A stretch of DNA of 40,865 nt from contig CAJQSG010000013.1 of assembly GCA_905612525.1 (NCBI GenBank), positions 1-40,865 of the forward strand. The letters run 5' to 3'. Position numbers and translations under genes: made by a program. Shown here in pieces: positions 27,201-35,447 of the stretch. The notes under the pieces are model-generated. The model made no database searches. It was not told the origin of the DNA and saw only the letters and a program-made list of their open reading frames with translations. Numbering within the stretch: position 1 is the first letter of the stretch; each line of letters begins with the position of its first letter. This DNA comes from an uncultured Candidatus Pelagibacter sp. Its GTDB lineage: Bacteria; Pseudomonadota; Alphaproteobacteria; Pelagibacterales; Pelagibacteraceae.

Positions 27201-28103
27201 ATAGATATTATCACTACTATCTATACCTATTCCATAAGGATTATTAAATGGAGAATTTCTTGAATATGATCCATATTTTGCTTGGTAAACTAGAGATGAA
27301 TTAAATTTTTGTATTCTGTGATTATTAAAATCTACAGCATATATATTTCCACTACTGTCATAAGCTGCGTCTGTAGCATTATTAAATTTTCCATTCGCTG
27401 AGGACTGACTGCCACCAGCTCCGTTTACATAGGTAAGATTATTTCCAGATACTGTATATTCTGAAATTTTACTTGTATGAAAAGATGCTATTATCAGCCT
27501 ATTTTCAGCACTATTTAAAGACATACCCGGAGCAAAAAGGACGTTACTAGCATTCATTACTTGATAGCCAGTTTGAGCTAAATTTGCTGTCGCATATTTA
27601 CTAATTACATTGTTAGTATGTCCGACAAAAATATGGTTATTACTAACAGCAATTGACGTTGGTTGAGGCCAAGAAGTGGAGTTACTGGTAATACATTGAC
27701 CGGTTAAACTAAGCTTTGAAACTGTATGGAAATTAGTGTTTACTATATAAATTTCATCGTTAAAAATTTGAAATTGCCTTGGGCCGGACATTTGATTACA
27801 GCCCCCTCCATAACCTCCAAAACTTCTAAGATATGTTCCTGCGCTATCAAAAACCTTAATTCTGTTATTTAGATACTCCAAAAAATAAATATTTCCTGAG
27901 CTATCTACTTGAACGTCTGTTACATATTGTGATGCTGTGTTAGTTTCTAATGTAGTGGTCATACTTCCAGACTTATCCAACATAATTAAAATGTTTGCTG
28001 GGATATCTGTGGTTCCAGTCCCTGGCGGAGGGCTCTTAGCTTGTACTTGAAAGCTAAATAAAAATAAGAATAAAAAGATAATTACTGTTGAGAGTCTAGC
28101 CAT
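24240..28103 (-). CDS. pilY1: PilY1-like pilus tip/adhesin protein with vWA and NHL domains
   Basis: Signal peptide; vWA MIDAS ILIMLDKSGSM; NHL-like repeats; C-terminal PilC/PilY1 propeller (IVYAGANNGILHAFKASDGEELWGYIPPNVL...IYGIDGSPVAKDI...WRTILLSGLGAGGKGMFALDVTDP). Confidence 0.95.
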   Translation of the reverse strand: MARLSTVIIFLFLFLFSFQVQAKSPPPGTGTTDIPANILIMLDKSGSMTTTLETNTASQYVTDVQVDSSGNIYFLEYLNNRIKVFDSAGTYLRSFGGYGGGCNQMSGPRQFQIFNDEIYIVNTNFHTVSKLSLTGQCITSNSTSWPQPTSIAVSNNHIFVGHTNNVISKYATANLAQTGYQVMNASNVLFAPGMSLNSAENRLIIASFHTSKISEYTVSGNNLTYVNGAGGSQSSANGKFNNATDAAYDSSGNIYAVDFNNHRIQKFNSSLVYQAKYGSYSRNSPFNNPYGIGIDSSDNIYVGDYRNHSIRKFNTSLALTASFGGVVETRLSSAKKVIKKIVTDTNLTAGANFGLMEWSGKGTGGFAKIRVGISDNGAQLIYSSVDSIRSKGGTNLRFAMREARNYFTTGNTTTQSIGIVDNWDLTCSLNFLIVISDGFWQNNSNVVQVANDLRQTHNVKTFAVGYALGGSNSNYSALATAGGTKNPLYAENEAELLAKLTDAIKQAISGRLTFTTPAVMSDVSRNNFVYQSTFEYETDKQWKGSLKKYQLNTDGTFGSVQWDAADKLNAKSASSRNIWTPEIGSGLNNFTTANSDLLKSSMFPNIPPTDTQVDNLINFIRGIDTYDQDADNNTTESTHKLADIYHSDLIVVANPEASAVDDNTSNFQKKDSYYRLQNNYNNFKSGATCGGPCANRTEIVYAGANNGILHAFKASDGEELWGYIPPNVLGVLEKIPSSKANSTNAIYGIDGSPVAKDIYFDDTPNDGVDNPRWRTILLSGLGAGGKGMFALDVTDPSSPTHLFAFNNDETNKMVQHWDADVTKFEFGYIDGNISPEYDYSKLAETWSTPRIIRIKVDSKDRWVAVFGGGYNGGVNPNVGSAVFVIDLENEGKVLKVIDIEDTAAQSYSWTGRLFKRNSALTKKTTGADDNTKFTYWPAEACFDSSIGESFIAEFSPAVGHTLHFRDKSGSTTVSCIDYVEFDQAWPNTREGGPPKPDHGDYKFRRYKNDIVNSLPADLSIITADGTNKANYNGALIYATDLEGKITKIDLTEDFVMDTDQNSSTYNSIIRSDASDKEIHQTTLFTAEATSANGRNIFTRPEVTINSDNNLWLYFGTGNTQKLQAQSSQIQNRIYGIKDVNFPNFVEVNPTGNVSMCKTAPTCPSGTDLGWYVDLDNAKKLTAEPTVDRDRVYFPLYEPSATNNKCGVGNAYFTAYDTKCGESLLNVNMGKGVLSKVVKQGDNLYIGLAGDAKNNIDGFTAKDNLITGKSNAQEISGAVQLESWKENY

Positions 28104-28606
28104 TCCCCCACCTTTGAATCATAATCTGCCATACCAACAGAGTAAAGTTTACTAACTATATATATAATTTCTGCATGACCATCATGAATATCTGTTTTAA
28201 TGTATTCAATAATATCATTTCCAGACTCCCAAACATAACTGCCTCGCCATCTTGATTTTGGAACCCCTTCAGGAAGATTGAAACTACCATATTTACCCAT
28301 GGCATAATCCATTAACTTACTATCCTCCATGTTAGCCCTATAAAGCTGAATTCTATTAAGTTTGTTTTCTATATATAAATGAATAACACTTGTTCCATAT
28401 AAACTTTTATCGTTCTTACAAAGTTCCTGCATTGGAATAATTACTTCTTCTCCTCCAAAACGGTTAGATATTGATAGGGGTATAAGTTCTCCAATTTTTA
28501 CACTTTCTTTAGGACTTCCAAAATTTGTTTTTTTAAAATTACAAGCTAATGCATTCACTTGCGCTAAGAGAAAAAATCCAAATATATAAACTATAAATTT
28601 ATTCAT
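28082..28606 (-). CDS. Secreted protein of unknown function in the pilus operon
   Basis: Signal peptide MNKFIVYIFGFFLLAQVNALA; overlaps pilY1 by 22 nt and the full-length pilX stop by 1 nt (TAATG). Confidence 0.7.
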   Translation of the reverse strand: MNKFIVYIFGFFLLAQVNALACNFKKTNFGSPKESVKIGELIPLSISNRFGGEEVIIPMQELCKNDKSLYGTSVIHLYIENKLNRIQLYRANMEDSKLMDYAMGKYGSFNLPEGVPKSRWRGSYVWESGNDIIEYIKTDIHDGHAEIIYIVSKLYSVGMADYDSKVGEWLDSQQ

Positions 28607-29176
28607 TAATTTACCAAGGTTACCACGGCCTCTAAGGGAATTATAATATTACTTTGGGCGTTACAATTATCTTTAGACTCATTGCATCCACATGAATAAA
28701 TCGTGTACAGCGTGTTATTTGTACCTGCTTTTTTTTATAAATGCTGAATTATTACCACTACCACCCGGAGTATAAGCTATAAAATATTCAAAACTATATT
28801 TACTTAATCTTGTTGCTTCAACACCTGCTGCGGTGACTACTTCATTCAATGATTTTCTTTCAGTGTGAAATCCATTATTCGAACTTATTAAATTAGGAAA
28901 AAAAGATGCTTTACAAAATTTAAGTTTAGTATCTAAATTGTTTGGTGGTGTAGATGAGAATTTATTAACATTTCCTACCATCCAATTCTTAGCAACAGAA
29001 ATTCCACTTTCAGCAGCATAAAATGCCTGCTGGTTGCTATCTTTATCGTTATTAGCGTTATGCTCATTAGATGAAATTGTAACTAAGGTAGCTCCCATTA
29101 TTGTCATAACAACCAACAATAACAATGCTAATGGAAGAGCAAATCCTTTTTCACTATGTTTAACTCTATTTCTCAT
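28606..29176 (-). pseudogene. PilX-like minor pilin with apparent frameshift at an A8 tract
   Basis: GFALPLALLLLVVMTIMGATLVTISSNEHNANNDKDSNQQAFYAAESG is PilX_N-like. The ORF track stops at 28715, but shifting one base at the T8 (28729-28736, + strand) restores KKAGTNNTLYTIYSCGCNESKDNCNAQSNIIIPLEAVVTLVN* ending at 28606. Confidence 0.75.
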
Positions 29177-30003
29177 TAGTTATAAGTTGATGATACTCCA
29201 ATACTAGTTCCTGTTTGTTCTGATATAGCAATATGTTTTGCTAAATTTCTTGTATGCACACTTACAAAAAAAGTTTCACGATAATATTTATCATTAAAGT
29301 TTAAAGTATTTCCATAAATGCTTCCTTCATGGTTAATAATTCTTGTAGCCTGGTTAGTGTTAAAAACTTCTTTAGCCGATTCAATTGTTAAATATATTTC
29401 AGCTTTATGAACCTTTTTCATATTAGCTTGCCCTAAATTATAACTACCCACCATTGTTCCTGATCCTTGGGCATTTTCTACTGGCCCACAATAAGAACAG
29501 ACAGGATAAAGTTCATTTCCTTCCTTATCTTTGAAGACAACTTGAAAATCTACAATATTAGGAACAAACTCTATGTTATCATAAATAACTGTTCCAACTG
29601 TCACTGGGTTCATTACAACTTCTCTTGCAAGATACATTTTATTACTATTTTGATATTTCATTGGACGATAATAAACTCTCATCCGATCATTTGGTGCTGT
29701 TGTATACCAAACTGCTAAGCTATCTAAATTATCTAAATATTTTTGACGAAGATTAATTAATTTTATTTCAGGACGTGAATCTCTTGTAAAATTTATGTCT
29801 ATGTAACCTGCATTTCTCAAATCTCTTGTTATAACTGTAAGGGCATCTCTTGCTGCACTATTTATTGCAGCTTTTTGAGAAACTGATTTATATGATTTGT
29901 TAAAATAATTATATGATGCAAATGCTGCAGCAATACTAATAGCACCAATTACAATTGACACCAAAAGTTCTGCTAAAGTAAATCCAGAGTTTCTAGTTTT
30001 CAT
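29176..30003 (-). CDS. pilW: PilW-like minor pilin
   Basis: KTRNSG|FTLAELLVSIVIGAISIAAAFASYNYF; AARDALTVITRDLRNAGY is typical of PilW. Confidence 0.8.
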   Translation of the reverse strand: MKTRNSGFTLAELLVSIVIGAISIAAAFASYNYFNKSYKSVSQKAAINSAARDALTVITRDLRNAGYIDINFTRDSRPEIKLINLRQKYLDNLDSLAVWYTTAPNDRMRVYYRPMKYQNSNKMYLAREVVMNPVTVGTVIYDNIEFVPNIVDFQVVFKDKEGNELYPVCSYCGPVENAQGSGTMVGSYNLGQANMKKVHKAEIYLTIESAKEVFNTNQATRIINHEGSIYGNTLNFNDKYYRETFFVSVHTRNLAKHIAISEQTGTSIGVSSTYN

Positions 30004-30461
30004 TTAACTACAACTCCTAAATATTTTTTTTGTTTACCTTTTCTAGTAAAAAAATTAACTTTTCCTGATGTATTGGTTCCAGAATTAACAAATATCTTTT
30101 TGGTATCAGAATTATCACATGGCATCTTTTTATCTTTATTGTTTATTCTAATTTGATTTTTTTCTTCAAGTCTATTTCTCCATTTGTCTTGCATTTTTTG
30201 ATAAAGATTTGAACCATTATTAAGACTATGAGAACACGTCTTTATAAAACCTCCATAACTAGTAACATTATCAGGATCACCGATCATATCCTCCATCACC
30301 ATTTCAGATAAATAATTAAGTTTATTTTTTTCAGTTGCTCGATCCATAGAATTAATTGAAAAAGCTGCAAGCTGCATTATAGCAATAAACCCAATCCCAA
30401 TTACCACCATACAAACCATAGACTCTATTATTGAAATACCTCTGTTTGATTTAACCATCAA
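30000..30461 (-). CDS. pilV: PilV-like minor pilin
   Basis: NRG|ISIIESMVCMVVIGIGFIAIMQL; position between fimT-like and pilW-like genes. Confidence 0.75.
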   Translation of the reverse strand: MMVKSNRGISIIESMVCMVVIGIGFIAIMQLAAFSINSMDRATEKNKLNYLSEMVMEDMIGDPDNVTSYGGFIKTCSHSLNNGSNLYQKMQDKWRNRLEEKNQIRINNKDKKMPCDNSDTKKIFVNSGTNTSGKVNFFTRKGKQKKYLGVVVK

Positions 30462-31134
30462 TTTTCATCCAGCTGTTTTTTTTCTTATTATATTTATATA
30501 ATTTAGTATTAACAAATCTATCCCAAGTAATTTTATATATATAATCTAATTGAGCTCCTGCTTTACAGGTTTGCATTGTTGAATTAGATTTCGAACACAA
30601 AAGAAAATAATCCACCTTCTTTCCTGTTGCTGGATCTGTTTCATTTACATTTATTGGTGTATTATTGTCATATCTAATGCTTCCATCTTTAGTGATACAA
30701 ATCACAGAAGCATTTCTAGGACTAGGGTGAGATGCGCTGGGATATACATTAACATTGCTATCAGGATTTCCAGATCCTAATTCAAAATTAAGGCTCGCAT
30801 CATTTGTAAAACTATTGGGTTTTTGATGTCCACATGTTCTATTACTTTTATAGGAGCTGTTTGTGCTGATATCTTTATATTCTTTGAAAAAATCTTCATT
30901 AGTCATTTTATATGTATGAATTCTCCAATTCATAACTACTTGCACCATGCCATATTTTCCTGATTGAACGTCATTTTTTCTTTCTTTTAAATATGTGATG
31001 ACTTCATAAGCCTCCTTTTTGACGTTTCTTTCTGCAATCCAATTAGAGATATTTGGATAGGCAATTGCTGTAAATACTCCCATTACAGCAAGGACAACTA
31101 AAAGTTCTAATATGGTAAATGCATTTTTTTTCAT
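30451..31134 (-). CDS. FimT/GspH-like minor pilin
   Basis: MKKNA|FTILELLVVLAVMGVFTAIAYPNISNWIAERNVKKEAYEVITYLKERKNDVQSGKYG. Confidence 0.75.
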   Translation of the reverse strand: MKKNAFTILELLVVLAVMGVFTAIAYPNISNWIAERNVKKEAYEVITYLKERKNDVQSGKYGMVQVVMNWRIHTYKMTNEDFFKEYKDISTNSSYKSNRTCGHQKPNSFTNDASLNFELGSGNPDSNVNVYPSASHPSPRNASVICITKDGSIRYDNNTPINVNETDPATGKKVDYFLLCSKSNSTMQTCKAGAQLDYIYKITWDRFVNTKLYKYNKKKNSWMKIDG

Positions 31135-31139
31135 TTTAA

Positions 31140-31706
31140 TTACCAGGTTTTTCCTACACAGTTAAAATGATAAATTTCATCAGGAAGCATAGATCCAATT
31201 ATAATCCAAGCACTATAACCTTTACTGCTACAAGCATTTTGACTAAAACTTCTTGAGCCTATACTTTCATAGCTAATACAATGATTTCCTGGTTTCATTG
31301 ATTGATCTGCGCTAGCACGATTAGGACAACTTCCACCCATCCCTACAACAGTTTGTCCTTGAATTACATTTCTAAAATCAGATTTTCCAGCAAAATATAA
31401 TTGAAAAGGTCTATACATACTACCAACTGTATGCCAATCACTACTCTTGTTACAAACTGCTGTCGCAGTTTTATTTTGGCTACCATATTTTAATGAAACG
31501 CTATCTGAATAATTTATACATGTAGTAAGTATTGTTGTTTTTATAAAATCATGCATTTCCTTATTTTGTGCTTTGATTGCTGCAATTTGAGCTATCTTTG
31601 TATATTTTGAATAACCAACAACACCTATTGTTGAAATAATTCCTATGATAGCAACAACAACTAGCAGTTCGATAAGAGTGAAACCTTTAACTATTTTTTT
31701 CGGCAT
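31140..31706 (-). CDS. Type IV pilin-like protein
   Basis: MPKKIVKG|FTLIELLVVVAIIGIISTIGVVGYSKYTKIAQ. MPKK start at 31706 is likelier than the track start 31727; it still overlaps the pilT stop. Confidence 0.85.
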   Translation of the reverse strand: MPKKIVKGFTLIELLVVVAIIGIISTIGVVGYSKYTKIAQIAAIKAQNKEMHDFIKTTILTTCINYSDSVSLKYGSQNKTATAVCNKSSDWHTVGSMYRPFQLYFAGKSDFRNVIQGQTVVGMGGSCPNRASADQSMKPGNHCISYESIGSRSFSQNACSSKGYSAWIIIGSMLPDEIYHFNCVGKTW

Positions 31707-32697
31707 TTGAAATAACTCCTGTGCCAATTAATTCTTCAATTGATTTTTCCATCGTAATCATTCCTTCACGCTGACCCGTTTGCATAACACTTGGAATTTG
31801 ATGAATTTTTGCTTCACGAATTAAATTTTTAATGGGTGGATTACAAATCATAATTTCAAAAGCCCCGACTCTGCCTGAACCATCTTTCTTTTTGAATAAC
31901 TTTTGAGTGACAACCATCTTTAAAGACTCTGCAAGTTGCGCTCTTATTTGACCCTGTTGTTCAGGTGGAAAAACATCAATAATTCTATTCACAGTATTAG
32001 GTGCACCACTTGTATGCAATGTTCCAAAAACTAAGTGACCTGTTTCTGCTGCAGTTAATGCCATACCTATAGTTTCAAGATCTCTAAGTTCACCAACAAG
32101 AATTACATCTGGATCTTCCCTTAAAGCTGCTTTTAATGCATGAGAAAAACTCTCTGTTTGTTTTCCAACTTCCCTTTGTGAAACTATACTTTTTTTATCT
32201 TTGTGAATAAATTCTACAGGATCTTCAATTGTAATTATATTGGCAGGTCTCGACTCGTTTATCTGATTAATAATTGCTGCTAAAGTTGTCGATTTTCCAG
32301 ATCCTGTTGGACCTGTAACTAAAACCAAACCTTTATGAGCATCAAGTAAACTGAACAATACTTGAGGAAGGTTTAAATCTTCCATTAGAGGAATTTTTGT
32401 CTCCACTCTTCTCAAAACAGCAGCTAAACCATTTAAAGTTTTAAAAAAATTTGCTCTAAATCTTAGCTCACCTAACATAATGGCAGTATCTAATTCGTTT
32501 TTTAACTCAAATTTTTTAACTTCAGCTTCTGAACAATTATTCTTTAATAATTCTTGTAAATCTTTATCTTCAACATGGCTGTTAGGTTCTATGACAATGT
32601 CTCCTAAAACTCTATAGGAAATATCTGAACCAGACCTTAAATGAAAATCAGAAATTTTTTTATTAGTTTTTGCAAGCTCTGAAATTTTATTTAACAT
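31687..32697 (-). CDS. pilT: Type IV pilus retraction ATPase PilT-like
   Basis: GPTGSGKSTTLAAIINQIN; EDPDVILVGELRD; LHTSGAPNTVNRIIDVFPPEQQGQIRAQLAESLK; NPPIKNLIREAKIHQIPSVMQTG. Confidence 0.95.
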   Translation of the reverse strand: MLNKISELAKTNKKISDFHLRSGSDISYRVLGDIVIEPNSHVEDKDLQELLKNNCSEAEVKKFELKNELDTAIMLGELRFRANFFKTLNGLAAVLRRVETKIPLMEDLNLPQVLFSLLDAHKGLVLVTGPTGSGKSTTLAAIINQINESRPANIITIEDPVEFIHKDKKSIVSQREVGKQTESFSHALKAALREDPDVILVGELRDLETIGMALTAAETGHLVFGTLHTSGAPNTVNRIIDVFPPEQQGQIRAQLAESLKMVVTQKLFKKKDGSGRVGAFEIMICNPPIKNLIREAKIHQIPSVMQTGQREGMITMEKSIEELIGTGVISNAEKNS

Positions 32698-32727
32698 AAT
32701 ACTAATAGTACTATCTAATAATAAAAA

Positions 32728-33504
32728 TTAAACCAATATTAGACTATATAATAGATCACCTTGGGCAAAATAAATTAGGCTGGCCACTATAATAAAGGGT
32801 CCAAAAGGAATTTCAGTTCTCATGGTTTTTTCTTTTTTTATTAATGATGGGACAACAAAAATTAAACCCAAAATAGATGAAACAAAAAGAACAAAAGGTA
32901 TAGATTGCCAACCAAATAATAAGCCAATACCAGCCATTAATTTTGCATCTCCTAATCCCATGCCATCAATTTTTTTTATTACTTTGTATAAATAAATAAT
33001 CAACCATATGCTTAGATACCCAACCATCCCACCAATGATAGATTGATTAATTTCATGAATTAAACTTGTATTAAAATTTGGTAAAAAGTTTTTAAATAAA
33101 GCTATAGCCATAACACTAAAGTTTAAACTGTCAGGAATAATAAAATTTTCAAGATCTATAAAAAATATTATTATATAGATTAAACTTAAAACTGATAAAA
33201 AAATAATTGTTGAGAGGTCATTATAATTTAAATAAATCAATAAAAAAATAATCCCAGTAGCAATCTCAACAATAAAATATCTTAAAGAAATAACTTTCTT
33301 ACATTTTCTACATTTTCCATTTAAAATTAAAAAAGAAATTAAAGGAAGATTATCAAACCAATTTATTTTTTTTTTACATCTTGGGCAAAAAGATCGGCCA
33401 CTTACAATCTGTTTATTTTTGGGTAAACGATATATGCAGACATTTGAAAAGCTCCCTAAACATGCTCCTAAAATAAAAATTAAGAATGAATTTAAAAAAA
33501 TCAA
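32728..33504 (-). CDS. pilD: Prepilin peptidase / N-methyltransferase
   Basis: LGSFSNVCIYRLP; CPRCKKKINWFDNLPLISFL...CRKCKKVISLRYF; GMGLGDAKLMAGIG active-site region. Confidence 0.95.
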   Translation of the reverse strand: MIFLNSFLIFILGACLGSFSNVCIYRLPKNKQIVSGRSFCPRCKKKINWFDNLPLISFLILNGKCRKCKKVISLRYFIVEIATGIIFLLIYLNYNDLSTIIFLSVLSLIYIIIFFIDLENFIIPDSLNFSVMAIALFKNFLPNFNTSLIHEINQSIIGGMVGYLSIWLIIYLYKVIKKIDGMGLGDAKLMAGIGLLFGWQSIPFVLFVSSILGLIFVVPSLIKKEKTMRTEIPFGPFIIVASLIYFAQGDLLYSLILV

Positions 33505-33621
33505 ATGATTAAATGTTTATATAAGCTGCTAAACTTATAATGCTTTGGTAGCAATAATTCATAAAAATAATACTATTCTCATACACTAAATTTAAATTGG
33601 GTGTATAAAGTTCTATCTTCA

Positions 33622-33846
33622 TTAACTATCCTTATCAGTTCTTTTAAGGATATTTTTAATTACTTCAGGTTTCCAAATATAATAAAAAATGTATGGTGCT
33701 AATGCTGGAACTAACCCAAACCATATCCATTCATCCCATCTAAAATTTTTGCTACCTCTTGCAAGTAAACCATTAGCCCAAACGAGATAGCCTACTAAAA
33801 TTATCCATATAAATGACAAGGTTAAAAAAACTTTTAATTTTTTCAT
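33622..33846 (-). CDS. Small protein with two predicted TM segments, unknown function
   Basis: 74 aa: MKKLKVFLTLSFIWIILVGYLVWANG...WIWFGLVPALAPYIFYYIWKPEVIKN. Confidence 0.5.
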   Translation of the reverse strand: MKKLKVFLTLSFIWIILVGYLVWANGLLARGSKNFRWDEWIWFGLVPALAPYIFYYIWKPEVIKNILKRTDKDS

Positions 33847-33898
33847 TTACTAAGACTAACAAATCCTGAACCATGAGTCTAACTGCTAGAAGTAATAC

Positions 33899-34120
33899 AA
33901 AACAACAATACAGTCATTGAACAAGAAAAGAACAAGGGCATTTTCAGTTTTGAACCAAGAAAAGAACAAGAATTAAAAAAATAATGTTTTAATAAATGTG
34001 GAATACCAACGATTACAAAATTTAAATAGTTTTCTAATAATTGATTATTATTATTGGTACTAAAGGGTATTAGGATTTTATAGGATAATATGGGAGTTCC
34101 TAAGAGTGTATTGTTCTTTT
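33899..34120. repeat. MITE-like element, copy 1 (with terminal inverted repeats)
   Basis: 33983-34120 is a near-identical direct repeat of 35532-35668. Left end aaaacaacaatacagtc (33899-33915) is inverted relative to right end gagtgtattgttctttt (34104-34120). Confidence 0.75.
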
Positions 34121-34323
34121 TTGAACCGCTCTAATTCTATTGATAAACATAACTTCTAAACGCACTGTTTGCTTTCTACTTTCCGCACCATGAATAAACC
34201 ATTAAACCAAATTTAATTCAAAAGTTTAATTTGTAATTCCAATACATTTACAAATCTATTTCAATTCTTTTTTATGGTCAATTTATAAATTAAAATTATT
34301 CAGTACTATGTGAGATTTTTTTA

Positions 34324-35097
34324 TTAGTAAGCCCAGAAAACTCTAAGCCCAGTTTCAGAAGTGGTGTTTCTTGGTTCCATAAAATTACCAGTTGTATCTA
34401 GTTTTGAATCAGCAATGTCCCAGTAGTCCATGTATATTTCATATCCAAAATTTTTATCAGAATAATATTTTGCTGTAAACTTCATTCCTGATCCATCTTC
34501 TTGATCATTTGTAAAATCTCCATAATTAGAACTTACTTGGCTAAGATAACTTGTTTGTTGGCCATATAAAAAGTATAAATACTCGCCTCTAAATTCCCAT
34601 GCACCCTTCTCATAGTTAACACCGATTGGTAAATATACATACCTAGACTCTCTATCATAACCAGAATGACCAGTTGATGATAATTTTAAACCACTAGCAT
34701 TTAACAAATACCTACCCCCTATACCTGAAAAAAATGTTGTTCTAGAGTTTGTTCCCTCCATGGGCATACCTAAATATAAAGTACTTTCTAATTGATAATC
34801 AGGAATACCTGTCATTGTACCAGTTCCTGCAGAAGTATAATTTACCTCTCCAGCAGCAAGTCTATTCTTCCATCCAAAATAACTTCCATCGCTATAATCT
34901 TCTGAATTGGTATTTATTCCTATCATCCAGCCATCTTGTGACATGAAAAAGCTATTGTCTACAGGGTGTCTTTCTTCATAAATTTTTGTGCCAAAATAAA
35001 CACCAAATTCGCTTTTTTTATCTTCAAAGCTATTTGCATGAAAAATTGATATATTTAAAAAAAGTATTGCTAATAATACTGAAGAAATTTTTTTCAT
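34324..35097 (-). CDS. Putative outer-membrane beta-barrel protein
   Basis: Signal peptide MKKISSVLLAILFLNISIFHANS; alternating aromatic/hydrophobic strands; ends TTSETGLRVFWAY. Confidence 0.65.
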   Translation of the reverse strand: MKKISSVLLAILFLNISIFHANSFEDKKSEFGVYFGTKIYEERHPVDNSFFMSQDGWMIGINTNSEDYSDGSYFGWKNRLAAGEVNYTSAGTGTMTGIPDYQLESTLYLGMPMEGTNSRTTFFSGIGGRYLLNASGLKLSSTGHSGYDRESRYVYLPIGVNYEKGAWEFRGEYLYFLYGQQTSYLSQVSSNYGDFTNDQEDGSGMKFTAKYYSDKNFGYEIYMDYWDIADSKLDTTGNFMEPRNTTSETGLRVFWAY

Positions 35098-35123
35098 TTC
35101 ATTTATCCTTAATTTTATTTAGC

Positions 35124-35351
35124 TTACGTTCTGCAACCCAACCAAGTAGCACCATATGGTATACTGTATCTTTTTGCTTCACATGCATATTTATTTTGAA
35201 ATGGGCCAATGCATTTCTGCAAACTTCCACCTTTTTCAATATAACAGGCATAATAAGGCGCGTGATAACCAGCTTCTGACTTATTGGATGTTAGTAGTTG
35301 CACACCAAAAATAATAGTAAATGCAATTACTGTAAGCGTTATTTTTTTCAT
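35124..35351 (-). CDS. Small secreted Cys-containing protein, unknown function
   Basis: MKKITLTVIAFTIIFGVQLLTSNKSEAGYHAPYYACYIEKGGSLQKCIGPFQNKYACEAKRYSIPYGATWLGCRT: signal peptide and four Cys. Confidence 0.5.
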   Translation of the reverse strand: MKKITLTVIAFTIIFGVQLLTSNKSEAGYHAPYYACYIEKGGSLQKCIGPFQNKYACEAKRYSIPYGATWLGCRT

Positions 35352-35447
35352 AAATAACCTTACGCTTCTGCTTATTTAACTCCATGTAATTAAGGTTCAT
35401 TTGACGCTAACTGAGAATAAATATTCAACCTAAGATTGCTTTTAGCT

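Noticed and set aside
34749-35279. ORFs 34749-34946 and 34986-35279 (+), 29467-29718 (+), 36213-36428 (+)
   Set aside because: Antisense to supported CDSs, low complexity and no recognisable domain.
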